Assembly (NCBI GenBank): GCA_036351435.1
Contig: JAZBPA010000282.1
Span: forward strand, 1 to 17,842
DNA from: JAAUQA01 sp036351435
Lineage (GTDB): Bacteria > Pseudomonadota > Gammaproteobacteria > Competibacterales > Competibacteraceae
DNA: 17,842 nt
Reading direction: 5' to 3'
Part shown: one piece after another, positions 1 to 7,280 of the stretch
Numbering within the stretch: the first letter of the stretch is position 1
Layout of the letters: each line of letters opens with the position of its first letter
Program-made: the position numbers and the translations under genes
Notes under the pieces: model-generated
Database searches by the model: none
The model's input: the letters and a program-made list of their open reading frames with translations, nothing else
Told to the model about the DNA's origin: nothing

Positions 1-506
1 AGGGTGCCACGGACACGACAAATGGTGTGGGCAACCTGATCGTTGGCTATGATGAAGCGGATTCTGGTTCTGACCACTGCTCAAACGGGGAATATGCCGA
101 TGAAGCGAGCTGTGAAGGAGCCGGTGAGCTTTGGGATGCTCTTCAAAAGACCGGATCGCATAATCTCGTAATCGGTCCAGACCACTCCTATCCCCAATTT
201 GGCGGTCTGGTCGCTGGAGAACGAAACATCATCAACGGTTTCTTCAGCAGCGTCAGCGGGGGGTTGGAAAACACCGCCAGCGGCAAACTTAGCAGCGTCA
301 GCGGGGGGGAGAACAACACCGCCAGCGGCGTCCTTAGCAGCGTCAGCGGAGGGCTTGACAACACCGCCAGCAGCGATTCAAGCAGCGTCAGCGGGGGAGA
401 GAACAACACCGCCAGCGGCTTTACGAGCAGCGTCAGTGGAGGGGCTGACCGTGAAGCATCAAGTGATGACGACTGGGTCGCGGGTAGTCTGTTCGAAGAC
501 AACTGA
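1..506 (+). CDS. C-terminal part of a YadA-head-like repeat protein (5' end outside the window)
   Basis: The frame is open to the left edge of the window, reading GATDTTNGVGNLIVGYDEA in frame from position 3, so a GTG at 27 is probably internal and the gene starts upstream. The visible part has a short non-repetitive stretch with two Cys, then 'GSHNLVIGPDHSYPQFGGLVAGERNIING', then five 15-residue units built on SSVSGGxxNTASG, and ends DDDWVAGSLFEDN. Short Gly/Ser/Asn units of this type resemble the left-handed beta-roll head repeats of trimeric autotransporter adhesins (YadA/Hep_Hag). No membrane-anchor domain is present, so this is not a classical trimeric autotransporter at its C terminus. 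A surface or secreted role is inference. The stop is immediately followed by a GDPD relic on the other strand. The repeat character is certain, the function is not. Confidence 0.75.
   Translation, partial: GATDTTNGVGNLIVGYDEADSGSDHCSNGEYADEASCEGAGELWDALQKTGSHNLVIGPDHSYPQFGGLVAGERNIINGFFSSVSGGLENTASGKLSSVSGGENNTASGVLSSVSGGLDNTASSDSSSVSGGENNTASGFTSSVSGGADREASSDDDWVAGSLFEDN
246..470 (+). repeat. Five tandem 45-bp coding repeats
   Basis: The string agcagcgtcag begins at 246, 291, 336, 381 and 426, giving an exact 45-bp period, which is 15 codons. Each unit encodes SSVSGG, two variable residues, then NTASG or NTASS, and two more variable residues. The fifth unit is degenerate at its end (ADREASSDDD). 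Because the period is a multiple of three, several other frames also stay open across it. Those frames are by-products of the repeat and not genes. Confidence 0.88.
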
Positions 507-749
507 TGCGAGAGCACGGCGTGCCTCCATGCTGAGTAAATCCACAGCCAAGAAAGTGGGACCGATTCGCAGGGCCTTAGCAGATGAATCGTCAGCCAAA
601 TCAGCATCAAGCTGCTCACTGGCCAGTTCAAGATAAAGCCGCACCACGATCCAGCTATAGCCCGCATAGGCGACGAATTACAGCAGCGCACATTAGTATC
701 AAAATCCCTAGAAGAACAGCCGTGATCACGATTTGAGCGCTGGTGCCGG
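505..749 (-). pseudogene. Relic of a membrane-anchored glycerophosphodiester phosphodiesterase with the catalytic core deleted
   Basis: Read on the minus strand this stretch matches two separate parts of the intact GDPD at 2604-4424. Positions about 545-749 match about 3440-3650, the membrane-domain end: SAQIVITAVLLGIL here against RAQILITAILLGVL, and VRLYLELASEQLDADL against VRLYLELAGEQVDADL. Positions about 505-542 match about 2808-2850: VDLLSMEARRA in both. The join LRIGPTFLAVDLLSMEARR skips roughly residues 328-525 of the intact protein and so removes all its catalytic His, Glu and Asp residues, yet keeps the reading frame. A loss of about 2 nt near 674-690 puts the upstream transmembrane part out of frame, and there is no start region. 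It is therefore a dead fragment, on the same strand as the intact gene and about 2 kb away. Confidence 0.78.
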
Positions 750-820
750 ATGGCAAAGAGGGGTTGTTGTGAAGATTACCTTCCCACCGGAGCCAACGCA
801 TCGAAACAGGAGCACGAATC

Positions 821-1108
821 ATGATGGATTCAATTGCCGAGATGGTGCTCGGCCCAATCACCGGGATTTTGCCCGGCCTGGGCATCGGTACCACGTGTCG
901 TTGGATGGATATTCCTCTACCCGCGCCGCCGAAGCTCGTCGGCGAATTGCTGGTCGTTGTCATGACACTTGGGTTCGTCGTGGGCGTAGCGCCGATGACC
1001 TGGCAACAAGTTTTACTCGAATCGCAAGAGGCGCACAATTACGCCATGCAACGTATGGTAAAGGCGAAGGAACCATATCACTCTAGAACTACGGGACTAT
1101 GTAAGTAG
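821..1108 (+). CDS. Small predicted membrane protein, 95 aa, unknown function
   Basis: I do not recognise this protein. The ATG at 821 has an AGGAG at 808-812 with 8-nt spacing, a good ribosome binding site and the main reason to accept the gene. The protein has two apolar stretches: about residues 6-22 (Gly/Pro/Ile rich) and about residues 40-57 (LVGELLVVVMTLGFVVGVAP). A charged, amphipathic C-terminal tail (residues 60-90) carries a His/Lys/Met-containing segment. It would fit a small inner-membrane protein with two membrane segments. It lies downstream of the GDPD relic, is convergent with alanine dehydrogenase, and its TAG lies inside a small hairpin. It could instead be a non-coding open frame in an eroded region. 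Confidence 0.5.
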   Translation: MMDSIAEMVLGPITGILPGLGIGTTCRWMDIPLPAPPKLVGELLVVVMTLGFVVGVAPMTWQQVLLESQEAHNYAMQRMVKAKEPYHSRTTGLCK

Positions 1109-1143
1109 TCCGGGCAACGAAGCCCCCGGAGAGGGGCCTCGTT
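1094..1143. terminator. Two consecutive stem-loops between convergent genes, possible terminator
   Basis: A 6-bp stem GGACTA (1094-1099) / TAGTCC (1106-1111) overlaps the stop codon of the small membrane protein. A second, stronger stem pairs AACGAAGCCCC (1116-1126) with GGGGCCTCGTT (1133-1143), 10 of 11 pairs with one A-C mismatch and a 6-nt loop. It lies between the ends of the 821-1108 and alanine dehydrogenase genes and could serve both directions. No clear T-run follows on either strand, so termination is inferred from position. Confidence 0.4.
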
Positions 1144-1162
1144 AGTCATTCCGATCATACTA

Positions 1163-2275
1163 TTATAGAAAATTCGATACCGGCACATACTCCATGTCGA
1201 AAGCGTCGGCTACATTCTGGTAGGTGACCTTGCCATCTACGACATTCACCCCGTTGAGAATGTGCTCATCTTCCTTGGCTGCTGCCTTCCAGCCTTGATT
1301 GGCCAATTTCACTGCATAAGGCAGGGTCGCGTTGGTCAGAGCCATGGTAGAAGTTAATGGGACGGCTCCGGGCATATTGGCAACGCAGTAATGCACGACC
1401 CCTTCTACCTCATAGGTCGGTTCGGCATGAGTGGTAGCCCGAGAAGTTTCGAAGCAACCGCCTTGGTCGATGGAAACGTCCACCAACACAGTGCCATTCT
1501 TCAAGGTTTTCAGCATTTCACGCGTGATCAAATGCGGGGCCTTAGCACCATGAACCAGGACAGCGCCGACGATGACATCCGCCTCCCGGGACAGCTCACG
1601 AATGGCCGCAGGGGTCGAGTACATAGGAAAACAGTTCTTCGGCATTACTTCTGAGAGATAACGCAGCCGATCCAGGCTGGTATCAAGTAAGTAAACTTGA
1701 GCACCTAGCCCGCAAGCCATCTGCGCAGCATTAGTACCGACAACACCACCGCCGATCACCAGCACTTTTGCAGGAGCAACACCGGTAACACCACCCAACA
1801 GAATACCCCGTCCGTTAAACGTACGTTCAGCATACTTAGCGCCTTCTTGCGTCGCCATCCGACCAGCGACTTCACTCATGGGCGTTAATAACGGCAAAGT
1901 TCCACGGGCATCGGTAATAGTTTCGTAGGCGATACACGTCGCGCCAGTTTTCATCATCCCTTCGGTAAGATCGCGGGAAGCAGCGAAGTGGAAATAGGTG
2001 AATACCGTTTGCCCGGGGCGGATCATCGGATATTCCGAGGGTTGGGGCTCTTTTACGTGCATTACCATATCACCGCGGGCGAAGACATCAGCGGGTGAAG
2101 AGCCGATCTCGGCTCCGACCGCACGGTAGTCGTCATCACTAAACCCGCTACGTTCACCGGCTGTGGTCTCGACCAGGACGTCATGGCCGTTCTTTTTCAT
2201 AATTTCTACGCCGGCAGGGGTCATGCAAACGCGATTTTCTTGGGGTTTGATTTCTTTCAGTATACCGATGAGCAT
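1163..2275 (-). CDS. ald: Alanine dehydrogenase
   Basis: This enzyme catalyses NAD-dependent reversible oxidative deamination of L-alanine to pyruvate and ammonium, acting in the cytoplasm in alanine catabolism or nitrogen assimilation. The start chosen at 2275 gives 370 aa, the usual family length, and has an AGGAG 8 nt upstream. A longer frame from 2329 adds 18 residues with no family resemblance. The substrate-binding and catalytic residues fall at the family positions: Arg15, Lys75 (HVKEPQ), His96 (YFHFAA) and Asp270 (VSIDQGG). The nucleotide-binding loop GGGVVG is at 175-180. The start MLIGILKEIKPQENRV is typical. The gene stands alone, with 328 nt separating it from the GDPD gene upstream. 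Confidence 0.97.
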   Translation of the reverse strand: MLIGILKEIKPQENRVCMTPAGVEIMKKNGHDVLVETTAGERSGFSDDDYRAVGAEIGSSPADVFARGDMVMHVKEPQPSEYPMIRPGQTVFTYFHFAASRDLTEGMMKTGATCIAYETITDARGTLPLLTPMSEVAGRMATQEGAKYAERTFNGRGILLGGVTGVAPAKVLVIGGGVVGTNAAQMACGLGAQVYLLDTSLDRLRYLSEVMPKNCFPMYSTPAAIRELSREADVIVGAVLVHGAKAPHLITREMLKTLKNGTVLVDVSIDQGGCFETSRATTHAEPTYEVEGVVHYCVANMPGAVPLTSTMALTNATLPYAVKLANQGWKAAAKEDEHILNGVNVVDGKVTYQNVADAFDMEYVPVSNFL

Positions 2276-2603
2276 GGCGATCACTCCTAGTTTTTGGTGG
2301 GTTTCCGCGGATAAGCAGAGCGGTTGCATTCAGTTAGAGCAACCCCTATGCCAGCTTGCTAGCGGCAGGTTAGCTCAGGCGCTTCATTGCCCGGTTTCAC
2401 ACACTTGAAGAGGGGTATATCGAAAAGTATAGCGGGACAAGAATGACTTTGATAAAGCGTGAGTGGTAATAAATCGTGCCATAGTAACCCACGTTAATCC
2501 ATCAATAGCCGACTACTGGCGGTTTTCTGGCAGTGGCAAGAAACCGTACCAGTGGTTTGAAAAGTTGCCAGCTGGAGTAAACCGGTTGCTTGACAAACCG
2601 GCC
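2276..2603. other. Gene-free gap upstream of ald, holding its promoter region and the end of the GDPD operon
   Basis: No convincing gene lies here. The part nearest GDPD (about 2529-2601) has inverted repeats that may end that operon. The part nearest ald must hold its promoter. An AT-rich patch at about 2410-2450 contains TATACT- and TATACC-like boxes on the minus strand, but no good paired -35 could be assigned. A stretch at 2360-2400 superficially resembles tRNA arms but does not fold as a tRNA. Confidence 0.5.
2531..2601 (-). terminator. Inverted repeats just after the GDPD stop, possible terminator
   Basis: Next to the stop at 2604 is a short hairpin CCGGTT (2582-2587) / AACCGG (2596-2601). 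Beyond it is a longer imperfect one: CAGTGGCAA (2531-2539) pairs with TTGCCAGCTG (2565-2574) with one bulged base, enclosing AAACC/GGTTT. Position favours a role in ending the pirin-racemase-GDPD transcript. There is no strong U-tract, so this stays tentative. Confidence 0.35.
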
Positions 2604-4424
2604 TCATTCCTTGAGCTGCGCACTGAGTGCCAACAACAATAACTCGGCGTCGCTATGCTGGCTACGTTCGTCAATGACTGAACGCAGCAGAACCGGATCA
2701 TCGGTGATGATATTGGTTACGCCGCGCTCAATCATACGTTGCATTTGAGCGCGGTCATTAACTGTCCAGACGTGGGTCTCCAGACCGGCGGCACGGTTAG
2801 CGCGCACTGCTTGCGGAGTTGCTCGCCGAGCCTCCATGCTGAGCAGATCAACATCCAAGTGTTTGGGATCACCGATGGCAACGGTGACGATCTGGCCGAC
2901 CTTGAGCTCCGGGGCAATTTGGCGAACTGTTTGTAGACCGGAATAATCCAGAGAAGTGATGATACATTGATCGGTAAAGTCAGCGTCGCGGACCGCGGCG
3001 ACGACGCGCTCAGCGAGCTGCTGGTCATGGCCATTATACTTAAGCTCAATATTGAGTTGGATCTGACCACGAGCGATCTCTATGGTCTCTGCTAAAGTCG
3101 GAATCCGCTCGTTGGCAAACTCGGCGGAAAACCAACTGCCGGCATCCAAATCGGCAATCTCAGCATAACCAACTTCCCATATTCGATGCGGTGTGCCGGT
3201 GACGCGTAACAGGTCGCTGTCGTGGAGCAAGACCAGCTTACCGTCAGCGGTTTCCTGAACATCTATCTCGGCATAATCCGCCCCGTCTTCGATTGCTTGG
3301 CGAATGGCACTCAGAGTATTCTCCGGGGCCAGTACAGAACTGCCGCGATGGGCGGTGACTTGCACGGCGCGACCAAGGGCTAAATCTTCGATAAGACGAT
3401 GTGTCATGAGAGCGGCGACTCCGAGTGCGAGAACCAGTCCGACGGTAATAACAGTGGGTCCGTTACGCAGAATTATCGCCGAAGGTTGCTCAATCAGATC
3501 GGCATCGACCTGTTCACCGGCAAGTTCCAAATACAACCGCACAACAATCCAGCTATAGCCGGCATAGGCAACAAATGACAGCAATGCGCTGGTCAGCGTC
3601 AAGACGCCAAGAAGTATTGCGGTAATTAGAATTTGCGCACGGGTGCCGGGAAACACCTTCAGCAGTAGCTCGGCAAATTCACCAAATAAGGCAATCAGCG
3701 ATGCCGAAACGATTGTCGTCAATAAAATCCAGCCGAGTACCAAACGAGCGACACGCCAACTGTTGCTGGCAACCAATGCGCGAGATCGGCGCAGCGCTTT
3801 AAATCCAGTTAAACCCTCGTGCAGGGTAACTGGTACCGATAACGACCAACGGACTAAGACCAGCGACAGCAAGACCAAACCGATGCCGGCCAGCACTAAT
3901 CCTATCGTAATGGCAACCCAGAAAGCCGGCGGGCGTTCGGTCAGATACCAGTTAATATCCTGCCCGGTCAGCAGACCGAGGTAGGTCAGCGCGCCGACAG
4001 CGGCTAACGGCAAGATAATCAGCAAAATCAAACCGGCCTGAGCGAAAGCGGTGCCGAGCAATCGGGGTAAGGAACGCAGGATGTCAGCCAGAACAGTCAG
4101 CCAATGTAGTTTCCGGTCATGATCAGCAGCAGCGGTGATGCGCATCAGCCCGCCTTGCTCGGCAAACAGCGTGGTTAGCGTTAACGTGCCAGCCGAAACC
4201 AGGAACAACAACCCACTCGGCGTCGGCAGAAAACCAGCGATGTCGGCGTTAGTCACCGCGAGGGCGCCGGAACGGGCAAGCAAATTCTCCAAGGTCCAAA
4301 CGGTCAATGGCGTTAGCAACACCAAACCGACAACCTTGAACACTAAGTCGTATAGGATTAGCTGTGGAAGGGCGCTACGGACCACCGTGTAGGCGCGGAC
4401 CCAGCTTAAGTTAGGCCGGTTCAT
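2604..4424 (-). CDS. Membrane-anchored glycerophosphodiester phosphodiesterase
   Basis: The protein has 606 residues in two parts. The N-terminal part, about residues 20-345, has several long apolar segments (about 20-45, 70-88, 128-152, 167-192, 228-250, 263-290, 322-342) and matches the membrane domain found ahead of some GDPD enzymes. The C-terminal part, 355-585, is a GDPD TIM barrel with its catalytic set: His359-Arg360 (TAHRGSS), Glu368 (PENT), Glu386 and Asp388 (EIDVQ), His401 (LLHDSD), Glu460 and Lys462 (IELKYN), and Trp553 (HVWTVND). The family hydrolyses glycerophosphodiesters to sn-glycerol 3-phosphate and an alcohol and depends on a divalent metal. The true substrate here is unknown. 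The start overlaps the racemase stop (ATGA), which suggests translational coupling. A broken relative lies at 505-749. Confidence 0.94.
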   Translation of the reverse strand: MNRPNLSWVRAYTVVRSALPQLILYDLVFKVVGLVLLTPLTVWTLENLLARSGALAVTNADIAGFLPTPSGLLFLVSAGTLTLTTLFAEQGGLMRITAAADHDRKLHWLTVLADILRSLPRLLGTAFAQAGLILLIILPLAAVGALTYLGLLTGQDINWYLTERPPAFWVAITIGLVLAGIGLVLLSLVLVRWSLSVPVTLHEGLTGFKALRRSRALVASNSWRVARLVLGWILLTTIVSASLIALFGEFAELLLKVFPGTRAQILITAILLGVLTLTSALLSFVAYAGYSWIVVRLYLELAGEQVDADLIEQPSAIILRNGPTVITVGLVLALGVAALMTHRLIEDLALGRAVQVTAHRGSSVLAPENTLSAIRQAIEDGADYAEIDVQETADGKLVLLHDSDLLRVTGTPHRIWEVGYAEIADLDAGSWFSAEFANERIPTLAETIEIARGQIQLNIELKYNGHDQQLAERVVAAVRDADFTDQCIITSLDYSGLQTVRQIAPELKVGQIVTVAIGDPKHLDVDLLSMEARRATPQAVRANRAAGLETHVWTVNDRAQMQRMIERGVTNIITDDPVLLRSVIDERSQHSDAELLLLALSAQLKE

Positions 4425-5113
4425 GCTAGCGCCCTTAGAACGGCTGCTTCCGCATGAATGGCTGTGGTATCGAACAGAGGAATGTCGATATGTTGTTGCT
4501 GGACCAGCATGATAATTTCCGTACAGCCTTCGATGATGCCTTCAGCACCGTTTTCTCGCATTTTCCGCATAATTTTCAAATAGTGCTCCCTGGATTCGTC
4601 TTTGACCACGCCTAGGCAAAGCTCGTCATAAATAACCTGATGAATGACTTGTCGGTCTTCCGCTGAGGGTACAATCACGGTTAAGCCATGTTTTTCAATT
4701 AAGCGACCCTTGTAAAAGTCCTGCCCCATCGTGAAATTAGTGCCCAGTAATCCGACGGTCTGCATGTTTTGTTGTTTGATTCTTTCAGCGGTCGCATCGG
4801 CGAGATGCAGGATAGGAATTGTAATAGCCCGTTCAATCTGTGCCGCTACTTTATGCATAGTATTGGTACAGATGAGCAAGAAATCAGCTCCCGCCGCTTC
4901 GATCTGTCGTGCCGACTTAGCCAGCAGATCACCTGCTTGTTGCCATTGGTTTGCGTGCTGTAGCTGCTCGATTTCTTGAAAATCCACGCTTACCAGCACA
5001 ATCCGCGCGGAATGAAGCCCACCTAACCTTCGTTTAACACCCTCATTGATCAAGCGATAGTAGAGTTCGGTACTCTCCCAACTCATTCCGCCAAGCAGTC
5101 CTATGGTTTTCAT
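4421..5113 (-). CDS. Aspartate/glutamate racemase family protein
   Basis: The protein is 230 aa from the ATG at 5113, which opens MKTIGLLGGMSWEST, the usual start of cofactor-independent aspartate racemase/YgeA-like proteins. A longer frame to 5347 runs into the pirin gene and is rejected. The two catalytic cysteines of the fold are present: Cys82 in ICTNTMH and Cys197 in EGCTEI. Family members interconvert L- and D-amino acids by proton abstraction between the two Cys. Which amino acid is used here cannot be told from sequence. It sits 16 nt after the pirin stop and overlaps the GDPD start by 4 nt, so the three genes are probably one transcript. No strong Shine-Dalgarno is seen, only a GGA, which fits coupling to pirin translation. 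Confidence 0.92.
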   Translation of the reverse strand: MKTIGLLGGMSWESTELYYRLINEGVKRRLGGLHSARIVLVSVDFQEIEQLQHANQWQQAGDLLAKSARQIEAAGADFLLICTNTMHKVAAQIERAITIPILHLADATAERIKQQNMQTVGLLGTNFTMGQDFYKGRLIEKHGLTVIVPSAEDRQVIHQVIYDELCLGVVKDESREHYLKIMRKMRENGAEGIIEGCTEIIMLVQQQHIDIPLFDTTAIHAEAAVLRALA

Positions 5114-5129
5114 TGCGAGTCCGGGCTGA

Positions 5130-6002
5130 TCATTGCTCTGGTAAGGGAATAAATTCGGTTTCGCCCGGTACCGGGGCAAAGCGGCCTGCGGACCAATCCG
5201 CTTTTGCTTGTTCGATTCTTTCCTTAGAGCTGGAAACGAAATTCCACCAGATATGTCGTTGACCTTCCAGCGACTCACCGCCCAGCAGCATGATCCGAGC
5301 TGCTTTCGCCGCGTAGATCTTGCCTTCCACTCCCGGCTGCAACACAATCATCTTCCCGGTTTCGAAGTGCTGGTTATCGATTTCGACCGCACCGTCTACC
5401 ACATAAACCGCCCGTTCCCCGAGGTCGGCAGATAACGCAACAGAGCGCCCCGCTGGCACTTGCACATCCAGATAAAACATAGCCGAGAATGTCTTGACAG
5501 GAGATCGTTGTCCGAAAGCCGCACCAGCAATCAATCGCATTTGAACACCATCTTGTTCGATCAGTGGCAATGCGGATGCCGGATGATGATGAAAGCTGGG
5601 TTCGGTTTCCTCTGCGGCTTTCGGTAGCGCTATCCATATTTGAAGTGCATGTAATCGAGCCAACTTGGCACGTTCTTCCGGCCCGGTGCGCTCAGAATGT
5701 GTAATACCGCTACCCGCTGTCATCCAATTAACGTCGCCGGGACGAATGGTCTGCACGAAACCCAAGCTATCACGATGCAGCAATTCACCCTCGAACAGGT
5801 AAGTCACCGTAGCCAGCCCGATGTGAGGATGCGGTCGCACATCGACTCCCTTGCCGGGATCGAAAACGGCTGGCCCCAGGTGATCGAAGAAAATGAAGGG
5901 ACCAACCATGGCGCGACGCCCAGAAGGCAACACCCGCCGGACCTCGAAGCCGCCTAAATCATGGTTTTGCGGTTGTATGACAAGCTCGATTTTTGCGGAC
6001 AT
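5130..6002 (-). CDS. Pirin family protein
   Basis: A 290-residue bicupin. The start at 6002 (MSAKIE) has AAGG about 8 nt upstream and matches family N termini better than the ATG at 6026. The N-terminal cupin has the pirin metal site: His58 and His60 (RPHPHIG), then His102 and Glu104 (GITHSER). The C-terminal pirin domain (about 180-270) follows. Bacterial pirins bind iron or other metals. Some show quercetinase activity and others modulate partner enzymes, so the role here is open. It is the first gene of a probable operon with the racemase and GDPD, and it is divergent from a GlxA-type regulator. That makes it a plausible target of the regulator, which is inference. Confidence 0.96.
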   Translation of the reverse strand: MSAKIELVIQPQNHDLGGFEVRRVLPSGRRAMVGPFIFFDHLGPAVFDPGKGVDVRPHPHIGLATVTYLFEGELLHRDSLGFVQTIRPGDVNWMTAGSGITHSERTGPEERAKLARLHALQIWIALPKAAEETEPSFHHHPASALPLIEQDGVQMRLIAGAAFGQRSPVKTFSAMFYLDVQVPAGRSVALSADLGERAVYVVDGAVEIDNQHFETGKMIVLQPGVEGKIYAAKAARIMLLGGESLEGQRHIWWNFVSSSKERIEQAKADWSAGRFAPVPGETEFIPLPEQ

Positions 6003-6146
6003 ATTGTTACCTTGATGGTGGTTCAATCCTTGATCAATGGTTTCTTTTCATGATCCCACCAGCAGCGCCACATCACAAGTTCTTGCGGTGTCAGCAAGGA
6101 GTTGAGGAAGCTTAGGTAGAAGGTGCGTGAGATCAGCATCAATATA

Positions 6147-6187
6147 TTTTGGCAGAAAATGTTGGATATTTGACATTGCTGCCAAAA
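6147..6187. promoter_or_regulatory. Inverted repeat between the divergent pirin and GlxA-type regulator genes, candidate operator
   Basis: TTTTGGCAG (6147-6155) and CTGCCAAAA (6179-6187) form a perfect 9-bp inverted repeat. The half-sites are 32 bp apart centre to centre, about three helical turns. Inside it lies a second pair AATGT (6158-6162) / ACATT (6173-6177) and a consensus-like TTGACA (6170-6175). The site lies 49 nt upstream of the regulator start, a typical place for an autoregulatory site. No good -10 was found at 16-18 nt from TTGACA. Confidence 0.5.
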
Positions 6188-6235
6188 GTTGGGCTCGCTA
6201 GACTGCGGTCATTGAATACGCTCATGGAGATTGCC

Positions 6236-7267
6236 ATGTCTACACCATCAAGCCGGTGGCCCACTAAGCACATTGCGGTACTAGCTTTCCCGGGAGCGAA
6301 CAGCCTTGATGTAGTCGGTCCGTTGCAGGTGTTTGCATCGGCTAGCCGTTATATGCGGCTATACATGGCAGCAAATAACCCTGCGCCGCGAATCGCTTAT
6401 GTCACTGAGATCGTGGGTCCGCAAGCCGGACCTATTGCGATGTCCGCCGGTTTTGATTTGGTTGCCCGGCGCGGCATCAAGCAAGTGTCAAGTGGGGTGG
6501 ATACGTTACTGGTGGCCGGTGGTGAGGGCGCTGCAGCTGTGGCAGAGAACGAGCAGATGCTGACTTGGTTGCGCTGCATGGCATCGCGGGTACGTCGCTT
6601 TGGTTCTATCTGCACCGGCGCTTTTATCCTGGCCGCCGCCGGGTTGCTGGATGGTCGCAGAGCCACAACCCATTGGCGCCAATGCAGCAATCTGGCAGCG
6701 TCGTTCCCGGCGATCACGGTCGAACCCGATGCGCTCCATGTGCGTGATGGTTCTTGCTATACCTCAGCCGGGGTGACCGCAGGCATGGATTTAGCGCTGG
6801 CCTTACTTGAAGAGGATTGTGGTCGAGAAACGGCCCTGGCGACTGCCCGTGAGATTGTCGTTTTTCTGAAGCGACCCGGAGGCCAATCGCAGTTCAGCGC
6901 TCATCTGGAGGCTCAGGTAGCTGAACGGACCCTACTAGGCGGCTTGCAACACTGGGTCCTCAACCATTTGGCTGATGATCTTACGGTTGAAATCTTGGCC
7001 GAGCAAGCGGCCATGAGCCCACGCAATTTCGCTAGAGTATTCGCCCGGGAAACCGGATTAACGCCGGCAAAGTTCGTCGAGCGAGCGCGTATCGACGCTG
7101 CTCGTCGCGCCCTTGAAGATAGCGCCGCGCCCTTGACGGTGATCGCCGAACAGTGTGGTTTCGGTCATCCTGAAACCATGCGTCGGGTTTTTCAGCGCCA
7201 GCTTAAAGTTGCCCCACAGGACTATCGGCGGCGTTTCCGAACCCTGCTCACTGCGCACAACGGTTGA
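6236..7267 (+). CDS. GlxA-type transcriptional regulator (DJ-1/PfpI domain plus AraC DNA-binding domain)
   Basis: A 343-residue protein. The start at 6236 is chosen because GGAG lies 6 nt upstream. Longer frames from 6149 or 6224 have no such site, and 6149 lies inside the dyad. Residues about 10-200 form a DJ-1/PfpI-like amidotransferase fold: it begins HIAVLAFPGANSLDVVGPLQVF and has Cys126 in the elbow motif GSICTGAF. This domain usually acts as a ligand sensor in the family. Residues about 235-340 hold two helix-turn-helix motifs of the AraC type (VEILAEQAAMSPRNFARVF and LTVIAEQCGFGHPETMRRVF). It is co-oriented with an MFS transporter 13 nt downstream and divergent from pirin. Control of that transporter, of pirin, or of both is the likely role, but the inducer is unknown. 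Confidence 0.94.
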   Translation: MSTPSSRWPTKHIAVLAFPGANSLDVVGPLQVFASASRYMRLYMAANNPAPRIAYVTEIVGPQAGPIAMSAGFDLVARRGIKQVSSGVDTLLVAGGEGAAAVAENEQMLTWLRCMASRVRRFGSICTGAFILAAAGLLDGRRATTHWRQCSNLAASFPAITVEPDALHVRDGSCYTSAGVTAGMDLALALLEEDCGRETALATAREIVVFLKRPGGQSQFSAHLEAQVAERTLLGGLQHWVLNHLADDLTVEILAEQAAMSPRNFARVFARETGLTPAKFVERARIDAARRALEDSAAPLTVIAEQCGFGHPETMRRVFQRQLKVAPQDYRRRFRTLLTAHNG

Positions 7268-7280
7268 GGAGTACGTAATC

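Noticed and set aside
246..470. Regularly spaced repeats as a CRISPR array
   Set aside because: The repeats are head-to-tail coding units of 45 bp with similar sequence throughout. There are no unique spacers and no cas genes.
188..691. Long minus- and plus-frame open reading frames overlapping the 45-bp repeats (188-691 minus, 199-636 plus)
   Set aside because: They are open because the repeat period is a multiple of three, and they run on into the GDPD relic. They have no ribosome binding site and only low-complexity sequence.
733..1086. 117-codon plus-strand frame overlapping the 821-1108 gene
   Set aside because: It has no ribosome binding site, its start lies in the GDPD relic, and its Arg/His-rich content is typical of a shadow frame.
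2330..2400. tRNA-like string with GGTTAGCTCAGG and GGTTTCACA
   Set aside because: No acceptor stem or anticodon arm can be formed at the right distances.
7155..7280. N-terminal extension of the MFS gene back to 7155
   Set aside because: It overlaps the regulator in another frame. The ATG at 7281 has a strong GAGGAG and gives a normal MFS N terminus.
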